Source: DATDYB01 sp036517115
GTDB taxonomy: Bacteria > Patescibacteriota > Minisyncoccia > Phycocordibacterales > PALSA-1337
Length of the DNA stretch: 44,080 nt
NCBI GenBank assembly: GCA_036517115.1
Contig: DATDYB010000002.1
Location: 1 to 44,080 of the forward strand
Direction: 5' to 3'
Of the stretch, positions 30,659 to 37,556 are shown in pieces. The translations under genes and the position numbers were made by a program. Every line of letters begins with the position of its first letter. The first letter of the stretch is position 1. The notes under the pieces were generated by a model. The model saw nothing but the letters and a program-made list of their open reading frames with translations, was not told where the DNA came from and made no database searches.

Positions 30659-31072
30659 TTACTCCTTTACATGAGTTACCGCTTCGATGTTGTTGCCGTC
30701 CATATCAAGCACAAATCCGCCGTAGTAGGTGTCGCCGTATTCAGGGCACTTCCCCGGTGCGCCGTTGTTCTTCCCGCCTGCTGCAAGAGCGGTGTCATAG
30801 AATTTTTTAACCGTTTCAACATCAGCAACACGAAATCCAACATGCACATTTTTTGTCAGCGGATCCTCCTTCCCTTCTTGGATGATCCAAATCATTGAGG
30901 AGTCTGGCGACGAAATACTGAGCTCAGCAGAGCGAATGTGCTGCCCGACTCCAAACCCCACTCCCTCATCAAATTCCACAATTTTCTTATACCCTATCGT
31001 CCCCAGCACTTTTTCATAAAACTCCGCACTTTTCTTCACATCCGAAACTCGTATTGATACATGGTCGATCAT
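30659..31072 (-). CDS. VOC-family (glyoxalase/dioxygenase-like) protein, copy 2
   Basis: A 137-aa protein that differs from copy 1 (29021-29431) at only about a dozen positions, mainly near the N-terminus and the last residues (THVKE versus THLS). The presumed metal ligands are unchanged, so it should be active. At the DNA level the middle of the two genes is almost identical, including synonymous positions, which points to a recent duplication or gene conversion. An extended -10 (TGC TATACT, 31100-31108) lies ~27 nt upstream. The function is unknown. Confidence 0.85.
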   Translation of the reverse strand: MIDHVSIRVSDVKKSAEFYEKVLGTIGYKKIVEFDEGVGFGVGQHIRSAELSISSPDSSMIWIIQEGKEDPLTKNVHVGFRVADVETVKKFYDTALAAGGKNNGAPGKCPEYGDTYYGGFVLDMDGNNIEAVTHVKE

Positions 31073-31099
31073 GGTATTTAGAATGGTTATCTATTTTTC

Positions 31100-31108
31100 A
31101 GTATAGCA
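31100..31108 (-). promoter_or_regulatory. Extended -10 promoter of VOC copy 2
   Basis: On the minus strand TGC TATACT, giving a leader of about 20 nt that contains an accattctaa sequence resembling the acattct half-site. Confidence 0.5.
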
Positions 31109-31227
31109 CAGCAATTTTTACAAAAATTCCTCACATTTTCTTTGTGGAAATTATTTTCAATCGAGGCAAACTATTATTGTCACACTGTTACTTAATTTAA
31201 ATCGGACTTATCCCCATTTTCCCATTT

Positions 31228-32124
31228 TCATTTTCCAAGGCTATTCTCAATAACGGTTCCCTTGTACATAACTCTATTAGCATTTTTAATACCAGTTTTT
31301 AACCATTCAGACATGGTGTATTCCTCAAAACCAGTGATAATCTTACTTTGGCAAAATTGTGCTAGTTGCAAACCGGCATCTGTAAACATCGCATGACCAA
31401 TATTGAGGTCGTTCTTTTCGGGGTTTGGAAACTCAAGAGTAGCTATCTTTGATCCGTAGGCAACAGGAACATTCTTACCAAATCCTTTTCTTACGTATCC
31501 TGAAAGTGACTCAAAACTAATTAATCCAATTGCATCTAAATGTTTTAGCGAACTAAAATTAATACCGTTATTTGTGTATATTTCGTTTTGCGAATCAAAT
31601 ATCAATGGTGTCGGAGTGCCGATCACCCACACAAAACCACACAATTTAGTAAACAGCACTGCGTCCTTTTTATCTAATGAAGCCATTAGATGTAGAGTAC
31701 GTTTCGAATATGAGCCAGGTCTATTTGATTCACCAGCAAGAATAGATGACCATAGGTTCTGCATTTCCTGGTCGGACACGATTCGAGATTTATCGAAAAA
31801 GTCCACTAACCAATCTTTTTCGATTCCTTTTGGATTAGCACTTTCTTCAAGTTGTGGGATTGCTTTTTTTGTAATGTTTTCAATGTTTTCCTGTTTTACC
31901 GCTTCTTCTACAAAGAAACGATTTAATGCGCGTATTTGAAGTTCTGAAATTTCTATTTGAGCATTCGCTTTTATTATTTCGGCCTCTGCCTCCGCCTTGG
32001 CAACTCTTTTAATCTGATAAGGTTTGAACGCGCCTCCAACAGCATCCGAGACTTTCTCAATCAAAACTTTAGCTGGTTCAGCTAGATTTCCAAGATTAAC
32101 TAGTGAATTGTTTTGATCAGCCAT
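31228..32124 (-). CDS. DUF2806-domain protein
   Basis: A 298-aa protein. The N-terminal third is a long Ala/Glu-rich helix (VAKAEAEAEIIKANAQIEIS) that probably forms a coiled coil. The conserved block follows: DWLVDFFDKSRIVSDQEMQN, then LWSSILAGESNRPGSYSKRT, which I recognise as DUF2806. The biochemical role of this domain is unknown. It starts 6 nt after the DUF262-HNH gene, so it is the third gene of a tight operon with the methyltransferase; an accessory or signalling role in the same system is inference. A ribosome site (aaaggaaa) lies ~15 nt upstream. A/T-rich codons match the rest of the operon. Confidence 0.78.
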   Translation of the reverse strand: MADQNNSLVNLGNLAEPAKVLIEKVSDAVGGAFKPYQIKRVAKAEAEAEIIKANAQIEISELQIRALNRFFVEEAVKQENIENITKKAIPQLEESANPKGIEKDWLVDFFDKSRIVSDQEMQNLWSSILAGESNRPGSYSKRTLHLMASLDKKDAVLFTKLCGFVWVIGTPTPLIFDSQNEIYTNNGINFSSLKHLDAIGLISFESLSGYVRKGFGKNVPVAYGSKIATLEFPNPEKNDLNIGHAMFTDAGLQLAQFCQSKIITGFEEYTMSEWLKTGIKNANRVMYKGTVIENSLGK

Positions 32125-32130
32125 AAAATT

Positions 32131-33300
32131 TTATCTATTTCCTTTTGCCCGATTGTGCGTCCTGCACAACATCTGACAATTCTTGACAGAAGTAGCGCCA
32201 CCCTTACTCCAGGCTGCTACATGGTCGGCATCCATGTCGCTCAGGTTCCAAATCTTTTCTTTATTGGCGTCATGGCCAATAGCACAAAGTGGACAATTTG
32301 ATTCACCTTTTTTCTCTGCCTTTGTTGTCTGTGTCGAGTAAACAGCCTTCTTTGTTGCTTCATCAAAGACTCGGACCTCGAGTAATTTTGAGTCATTGGA
32401 TCCACCGAGAATATACTCAAAAATACCTTTGCGGTTTTTAATATACGGATCACTGTAAAGTTTTCGTACCTCTTTCGATACTTTTGTGGGATCATAAGCC
32501 TTCTCGTGATACTGCTCGTACAGTCGCCCCCACTCAAGCCCACGCATTTCACTTTCTATGTCAGTAAATAAGCTAGATACCCAATCAATAACAGTATTGA
32601 AATATTTTTTCAATTCATCAATGTTTTTGTCTTTTCGATGTTTGCTCATGTAATCGCCAATATTACCTTTACTTACCCAATCAAGTGCACATTCCAAAAA
32701 CTCCTGTCTGTTGGCACTACCTGACACATACGCGCTCCATTTTTGAATGTTAGCATTTTGGCTATTGCTAAACTCGGCTTTGGCGAGTGTAACAAATGGA
32801 CCAGAATACACAGCATTGAGCAACTCCTGATCATTAAGCGGGACACCTGCAATATTTATTGTCTTGAACCACTCTTTTATCTGACTTTCGGTTCCTTCAC
32901 ATTCGTAAATGAGCAGTTTTGTTTCCAAAATCTTTGTTTGCTTATCTTTTGCCATACCACCAAAATATTGCTCCATACCATTTTCATCTTTGATGGCAAA
33001 TTTGTCGGTTATAAACCGCCCGAGACTGGTAATACGCTGTTGACCGTCCAGAACCTCCAGATTGCCTTCAGAAACTTTATTGAAATAAATTAATCCTATA
33101 GGGTATCCTTTAAGGACCGATTCAATCACGGCCATTTCTCTTTTACCGCCGTCAGACGCATAGATATAGTTGCGTTGATACTCCGGCTGAATGGTGAGCT
33201 TGCCGGACAAGCCAAACAACCCTTTTCCTTCAAGTTCGTTATAGACGAACCCTTCGCAAATATCTTTAACAGTTATAGAAGTTTTAAACGCCGTTTTCAT
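32131..33300 (-). CDS. DUF262 + HNH nuclease (GmrSD/SspE-like architecture)
   Basis: A 389-aa protein. The N-terminal DUF262 (ParB-like NTPase) domain has IQPEYQRNYIY near residue 36 and the signature LEVLDGQQRITSLGRF (DGQQR) near 83, used for nucleotide binding in GmrS and SspE. The C-terminal HNH domain contains NCPLCAIGHD, the catalytic MDADHVAAWSKGGAT and MLCRTHNRAKG. The architecture is that of modification-dependent or modification-sensing restriction enzymes. Its start overlaps the methyltransferase stop by 4 nt (ATGA), indicating translational coupling with an adenine methyltransferase. Whether it cuts modified or unmodified DNA cannot be told from sequence. Confidence 0.88.
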   Translation of the reverse strand: MKTAFKTSITVKDICEGFVYNELEGKGLFGLSGKLTIQPEYQRNYIYASDGGKREMAVIESVLKGYPIGLIYFNKVSEGNLEVLDGQQRITSLGRFITDKFAIKDENGMEQYFGGMAKDKQTKILETKLLIYECEGTESQIKEWFKTINIAGVPLNDQELLNAVYSGPFVTLAKAEFSNSQNANIQKWSAYVSGSANRQEFLECALDWVSKGNIGDYMSKHRKDKNIDELKKYFNTVIDWVSSLFTDIESEMRGLEWGRLYEQYHEKAYDPTKVSKEVRKLYSDPYIKNRKGIFEYILGGSNDSKLLEVRVFDEATKKAVYSTQTTKAEKKGESNCPLCAIGHDANKEKIWNLSDMDADHVAAWSKGGATSVKNCQMLCRTHNRAKGNR

Positions 33301-34523
33301 TTTGATTGTTTTTTATGTTTTATGAAAATCCTACTGAACGCTTGTATATAATACTCGTTATCAACCATATAATAAGTCATATCAACAGGTTTTGTTGAAA
33401 CTTTTATAGCGCCCCCATCATTCAGTTTTGTGACGCTACTCTTCTTGCCGTCCTTATCTATTTGCTGCTGTTTGGGGTAAACCTTTGTCCTGAGATCGAT
33501 ACTTTTGTCATAGCCAAGAATCTCAAATTGGTCCGGATTATATTTATCCAAAAAACTTTTTGGTACACCCATTACATCACCATAATCACTCGGGATAGCA
33601 TCGGTAAACGGCACCTCTATCGCATCAAAATTGTCGAATTTTTCATACGCTTTTTTGCCTTTAATTTCTTTGTGTTTGCTGTATTTCAAATTTTCTTCCA
33701 TTGTCATGAGTGGCAATGGTTTATGACGTCTACCATGATCAAGATTTGTAAACCAGCAAGAATTACCAAGTCTTGTATAATTGCCAACGTAACCGAGTCG
33801 AGCTGCCTTTTGCCTGTCACTCTCTGCAATCTCTGCACCGTTTGGTACAGCGAAAACCATATCATTTCCATTTCCAGTCGCTCCTAGCCATAAATTATTG
33901 ACTTTAATCAGCGGAAATATTTCTTTATAAGTAATTGCGTTCATGGTGCCAATAATCACAAACTTTTTGCCGTATTCAAAAAGCTGTTTGACATATTCAC
34001 GAAACAAACTGAATGGCGGATTTGTTACCACGATGTCGGATTGCTTTAGTAATTCCACGCACTCAGGACTTTTGAAATCGCCGTCGTCTTCTAGAGGTGC
34101 CCATTCGTTGTGCTTATTTACCTTTAACTGCAAGGCGATATCCTTTAAGTTGAACTCTCCGTCACCGTCTATGTCGTTTACTTCATTTATAATGAACTTG
34201 TTAGCGGTTATCTTCGGACGACCCTTTGATTTCGCGAGAGTCTTGTCATCGCCAAACAATCCTAGTTGCGTATTTGCTACGGGTGAGGGTTTGTAACTGG
34301 TGGTGATAAGCTGTTTCAATCCAAGCTTGTTGAAATTGAGCACAAAATAGCGAAAGAAATTACTCTCAAACGGATCGTCGCAGTTGCAATATACTACCTT
34401 GCCGCGAAACACATTTGGGTTATAGTCTAAATAAGCTTCAATCTCTTTTTGAATATCACCATACTGAGTATAAAACTCGTCATTCTTTGCTTTTTTTGCG
34501 TTGGTAAGATTGCTGTTTGCCAT
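33297..34523 (-). CDS. EcoRI-type adenine-specific DNA methyltransferase
   Basis: A 408-aa protein that should methylate adenine N6 in a short DNA sequence. Family features: the N-terminus NLTNAKKAKNDEFYTQYGDI, a motif-I region KVVYCNCDDPFESNFFRYF and the catalytic motif IV VVTNPPFSLFREYV (NPPF). M.EcoRI itself is about 326 aa; the extra length here is mainly C-terminal (after the FTDAIPSDYGDVMGVP block). The ATG at 34523 is used because family homology begins at MANSNLT and an extended -10 lies 10 nt upstream; an in-frame ATG at 34565 precedes that promoter. No EcoRI-like endonuclease gene is adjacent; DUF262-HNH takes that place. Confidence 0.88.
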   Translation of the reverse strand: MANSNLTNAKKAKNDEFYTQYGDIQKEIEAYLDYNPNVFRGKVVYCNCDDPFESNFFRYFVLNFNKLGLKQLITTSYKPSPVANTQLGLFGDDKTLAKSKGRPKITANKFIINEVNDIDGDGEFNLKDIALQLKVNKHNEWAPLEDDGDFKSPECVELLKQSDIVVTNPPFSLFREYVKQLFEYGKKFVIIGTMNAITYKEIFPLIKVNNLWLGATGNGNDMVFAVPNGAEIAESDRQKAARLGYVGNYTRLGNSCWFTNLDHGRRHKPLPLMTMEENLKYSKHKEIKGKKAYEKFDNFDAIEVPFTDAIPSDYGDVMGVPKSFLDKYNPDQFEILGYDKSIDLRTKVYPKQQQIDKDGKKSSVTKLNDGGAIKVSTKPVDMTYYMVDNEYYIQAFSRIFIKHKKQSK

Positions 34524-34533
34524 ATTCCATTGC

Positions 34534-34542
34534 AGTATATCA
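34534..34542 (-). promoter_or_regulatory. Extended -10 promoter of the methyltransferase operon
   Basis: On the minus strand TGA TATACT, then 10 nt to the ATG at 34523, predicting a leader of only about 3 nt. Confidence 0.55.
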
Positions 34543-34788
34543 CTTTCGGAGGAAAACTGAACCATACAAAAGCTGCCATTTGGCGGCTCTTATGCTCAAC
34601 ACTATTCTTAACTACTCGGGACTTTATTGCACGGAGGATAGAAAACAAGTCATATTCCTTCAAGGATTGATTTTAACGCAGATACCCTTGCTTTCCATTT
34701 TTTAAAATATATAATTAATGGCACGACATTGAAGTTGAATATGTTTTACAAAAAGAAACGGAAAAATCAATAAGATTATATTTACACT

Positions 34789-35225
34789 CTCGTTTGTGTG
34801 AATCACGGCATCAGGCAACTCGATGTCGTAGTCAGTTGAACCGTTTATTTTCGTAAACAAATTCTTCTGATGTCGTGATTCATGTAAACGAGTTTTGTTT
34901 TAGGTGGTTTTAAGTATCCTAAGCTAGCGGAAAGCTCTAAGTAAAACTCTTAAAAAAGTATGCGTTACTTTTTTAGGGGCGGTTGTGCGGTTCTAATCTG
35001 TTACCTCGACCAGCATGGTAATACGATCTGCCACCCCTTCGATAAAAGAAAACGCCCGGAATTGCAAATTCCGCAAGCGTCTTCGATATCTGCTGATATT
35101 AGTTTTAATAAAGTCTAAAAAACTTTATTAAAAGATCGCTTCTTCGAGTGACTTCGGCGATCTGGAAATGAATCACGACATTCACTTCCGAAATTCTCAT
35201 CCTGACTATTGGGTGAGATTTTTTT
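34789..35225 (+). ncRNA. Candidate large structured non-coding RNA (~437 nt)
   Basis: No gene-like ORF lies in 34566-35330. Successive stems: H1 34789-34814 with 34867-34892 (26 bp, four G.U, no mismatch), capped by caact/agttg and gttta/taaac hairpins; H2 34951-34960 with 34966-34975; H3 34976-34982 with 35031-35037 enclosing ttacc/ggtaa; H4 acgc...gcgt enclosing cggaatt/aattccg (35052-35080); H5 atatc/gatat (35086-35099); H6 12 bp (35103-35114 with 35122-35133); H7 agatcgc/gcgatct (35133-35163); H8 35164-35173 with 35180-35189; H9 ctcatcc/gggtgag plus seven T, a terminator. The wobbles pair only in plus-strand RNA. A TATATT at 34777-34782 would place the start at H1. It does not match RNase P, tmRNA, SRP or 6S by eye. 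Confidence 0.65.
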
Positions 35226-35330
35226 AATTATACACTTCCTTTACTGTTTCTGCTTGTGGATTGCCAAAAAGTCAAATCAAAATGTGCACTGTCACACTAA
35301 GGGAGATATCTGTAATATCCAGGTGATTAT

Positions 35331-36989
35331 CTACGTAGATTGTAAAAACAACCGCACTAGCCGCAGGTCGTCGTAGGAGTAGATGTTGGAGAGGAGGGTG
35401 GCCACGGGAGAGAGTGGCATGGCGCCATCGTTTTTGGAGGAGAAGGTGGTGAAGGCGGTGGAGATTTTTTTGAACTTTTTGGGGTCGGGGCGGAGGTGTT
35501 TGAGGTCGGAGTCAGCGGTGATTGTTCCCTCTTCGACAAGGGTTTCCAGATGGGAAATAATCGTACCTTCGGTGAAGCCGCGCTTTTTTGCCATCTCTTT
35601 GATTGAAAGTCGTCCGGGAAGGAGAAGGCGGGTTTGCTCGAAGGTGGAAATTTTCTTCGGCTTCTTTTCTTTCTTGCCGGAGACTTTGGAAAGGAAGGCG
35701 GTCTGCCGCGCTGTGACCTCGGGTGCCTTAAGCGCGGCGAGTTCCCCTTCCGCATCCTCGGATTGCTTTTTGAATGCTGCATCCCGCTCCAGCACCTCCT
35801 CGTGCACCTGCAGTGCCATGTCGTTGAGTCCAAGGAGTGTCAGGCCGTCGAGCGTACGCACGCGTGAGAGGGCCACGTAGCCCATGCCTTTTTCAAATGA
35901 CTTGGAGAGGTCGACCTCGACGGCGTCGAGCGACATCCCCTGGCTTTTATGCACCGTGATTGCCCATGCAAGCCGCAAAGGTAGCTGGGAAATTTCTGCC
36001 TTGATCTTCCCCTCTTCCTCGATGGACCAGTTCATCGGCTTGGCCGTGATCTTTTTCCCCGCCGTCGTCTGTACCACCGGGAAGCCGTCCTCAAATCCGA
36101 CGATGACACCGAGTGTGCCGTTCACGAATCCTTCTTCAAAGTTATTTTTCACAAACATCACCCGCGCATCTTTTTTAAGCGTCAGCGTCGCGGGCGCCAA
36201 GCAGCTCTTTTTTAGAAGTTCAACGAGTATGTCCCGGCCCTTGTGGGTCATGTGGAATTCCTTGGTGTCTCCCGAAATCTTGTTAAGCTCTCCGACGTTC
36301 ACCATATCGACGTCGGCGTTGTGAGTGTACAAGCGTGTGGGCGCGATAGCACTGGCGGGTTTCTTGCGGTATCGCCCGCGCAGGGCCTCCAATGTTTCCT
36401 CTGAAACATTGTTGGACCGGATGTCATTCAATACCCGAAGTGCCGCATCGTCCTTGTGTCGGAATTGTTCATGGAGGTAACAGATTTTTAGATCCAGCGC
36501 TTGCCAGGCGTCGGAGTCGTAGACGAAATGCGCTTCCGGTTCCCCTTGACGTACCACCGGCGGAAGTTGAAAAAAATCTCCGCAGAAGATAACCTGCATG
36601 CCGCCGAAAGGTGCCTCGTTGCGTTTGAAAAATCGAGCCACACGTTCGATGAGGTCCAGTCGGAAATGATGGAGCATGGAGATCTCATCGATGATAAGCA
36701 CATGAGTGTTCTGGAATCGGTTCCAAAGGTATTTCCGCTCCTCGAGCATCTCAAGATCACTCTCAGTTAGACTTGCTCGGATACCGATGCCTGCCCATGA
36801 ATGAATAGTCACGCCGCCCATGTGGGTGGCTGCGATGCCGGTTGAGGCAGTAATACCGATCTCTACCCCACCCTTTTTTAGATAGTCGATGTATTGGTTA
36901 AGAAGGTGCGTCTTACCGCTTCCCGCCGAGCCGGTCAAAAAAACGCTATGTCCCATCTTTAAAATATCGAGCGCTTCAGTTTGCGTCAT
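35331..36989 (-). CDS. PIF1/RecD2-like superfamily-1B DNA helicase with C-terminal HTH domain
   Basis: A 552-aa 5'-3' DNA helicase of the PIF1 type. Motifs: Walker A TGSAGSGKTHLL (residues ~19-30), GITASTGIAATHMGG (Ia), VLIIDEISML (II), FCGDFFQLPPV (III), AWAITVHKSQGMSLDAVEVD (V) and YVALSRVRTLDGL (VI). The last ~100 residues include SIKEMAKKRGFTEGTIISHL, a helix-turn-helix of the HTH_40/RQC-associated type, often appended to such helicases in CPR. An extended -10 (TGC TACAAT, 36999-37007) lies 9 nt before the ATG, giving a nearly leaderless mRNA. It is separate from the structured RNA by ~100 nt and convergent with it. Confidence 0.92.
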   Translation of the reverse strand: MTQTEALDILKMGHSVFLTGSAGSGKTHLLNQYIDYLKKGGVEIGITASTGIAATHMGGVTIHSWAGIGIRASLTESDLEMLEERKYLWNRFQNTHVLIIDEISMLHHFRLDLIERVARFFKRNEAPFGGMQVIFCGDFFQLPPVVRQGEPEAHFVYDSDAWQALDLKICYLHEQFRHKDDAALRVLNDIRSNNVSEETLEALRGRYRKKPASAIAPTRLYTHNADVDMVNVGELNKISGDTKEFHMTHKGRDILVELLKKSCLAPATLTLKKDARVMFVKNNFEEGFVNGTLGVIVGFEDGFPVVQTTAGKKITAKPMNWSIEEEGKIKAEISQLPLRLAWAITVHKSQGMSLDAVEVDLSKSFEKGMGYVALSRVRTLDGLTLLGLNDMALQVHEEVLERDAAFKKQSEDAEGELAALKAPEVTARQTAFLSKVSGKKEKKPKKISTFEQTRLLLPGRLSIKEMAKKRGFTEGTIISHLETLVEEGTITADSDLKHLRPDPKKFKKISTAFTTFSSKNDGAMPLSPVATLLSNIYSYDDLRLVRLFLQST

Positions 36990-37027
36990 AGTGCCACCAT
37001 TGTAGCAAAAAAATCTCCTGATCGTCC

Positions 37028-37372
37028 CTATCTCCTCCTTCTCCGTACGTTCTTGCTTGCCATGGCTGCCTTGTCTACCCAGCGAATCATCTCTTCCCTA
37101 TCCTCCATGACTTCCGCGGGCAACTCAAGATATGACATCTTGATCGGCTTCCCTTTTCCTTTGTATACAAACGGCTTGCTTTCGTGCTTCTCAAAATCCG
37201 CACGGTTGATTTCGTCGACTTTGAAAAAAAGCGCGCCATCAGCGATGATGGCGAATATCACCCCGTCTTTGTAAATGCCGTACCCTCCGAACATGGGTTT
37301 CGAGCTCACACCCGCGATGCCTCCCACTAGATCTTCCATCACAAACCGATGAAATTGTTCAGTTGCTCTCAT
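37028..37372 (-). CDS. TfoX N-terminal domain protein
   Basis: A 114-aa protein consisting of a TfoX-N domain: SSKPMFGGYGIYKDGVIFAI, then LFFKVDEINRADFEKH, and KGKGKPIKMSYLELPAEVME, with an Arg-rich tail. TfoX controls competence in gamma-proteobacteria, but the stand-alone domain is widespread and of unknown function. The ATG at 37372 is supported by an extended -10 (TGC TATGAT, 37379-37387) ending 6 nt upstream. Confidence 0.88.
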   Translation of the reverse strand: MRATEQFHRFVMEDLVGGIAGVSSKPMFGGYGIYKDGVIFAIIADGALFFKVDEINRADFEKHESKPFVYKGKGKPIKMSYLELPAEVMEDREEMIRWVDKAAMASKNVRRRRR

Positions 37373-37378
37373 TAATTA

Positions 37379-37387
37379 ATCATAGCA
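37379..37387 (-). promoter_or_regulatory. Extended -10 promoter, leaderless type
   Basis: On the minus strand TGC TATGAT, 6 nt before the ATG at 37372. Confidence 0.55.
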
Positions 37388-37422
37388 GAGTGGGTCAAGA
37401 AAATCTCGCTATGAATTTCAAG

Positions 37423-37461
37423 AACACCCCACTTGGAGGCAAGGCCTCCAAGTGGGGTGTT
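37423..37461. repeat. CCCCACTTRGAGGC palindrome, copy 1 (left of purL)
   Basis: Perfect 18-bp stem 37423-37440 with 37444-37461 and an aag loop. The core ccccacttggaggc is nearly identical to that of the 30-bp palindrome at 43866-43928. No T-run follows. Confidence 0.75.
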
Positions 37462-37489
37462 TGCGACTCCTAACATGCTTCCAACGTGA

Positions 37490-37518
37490 TTGACAACCTT
37501 GTGTGAAAAGAATAGTTT
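37490..37518 (+). promoter_or_regulatory. Promoter of purL
   Basis: TTGACA, 17-nt spacer, TAGTTT, giving a leader of about 30 nt. The same -35/-10 pair occurs at 18234-18262. Confidence 0.7.
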
Positions 37519-37556
37519 TATGGGCAGATACGTAGAACCTCAACAACTGAATACGC

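Noticed and set aside
34789..35225. tmRNA, RNase P RNA or group II intron as the identity of the structured region
   Set aside because: No CCA end or tag-peptide frame, no gaggaaagtcc / acagaaa core of RNase P, and no reverse transcriptase or recognisable domain V.
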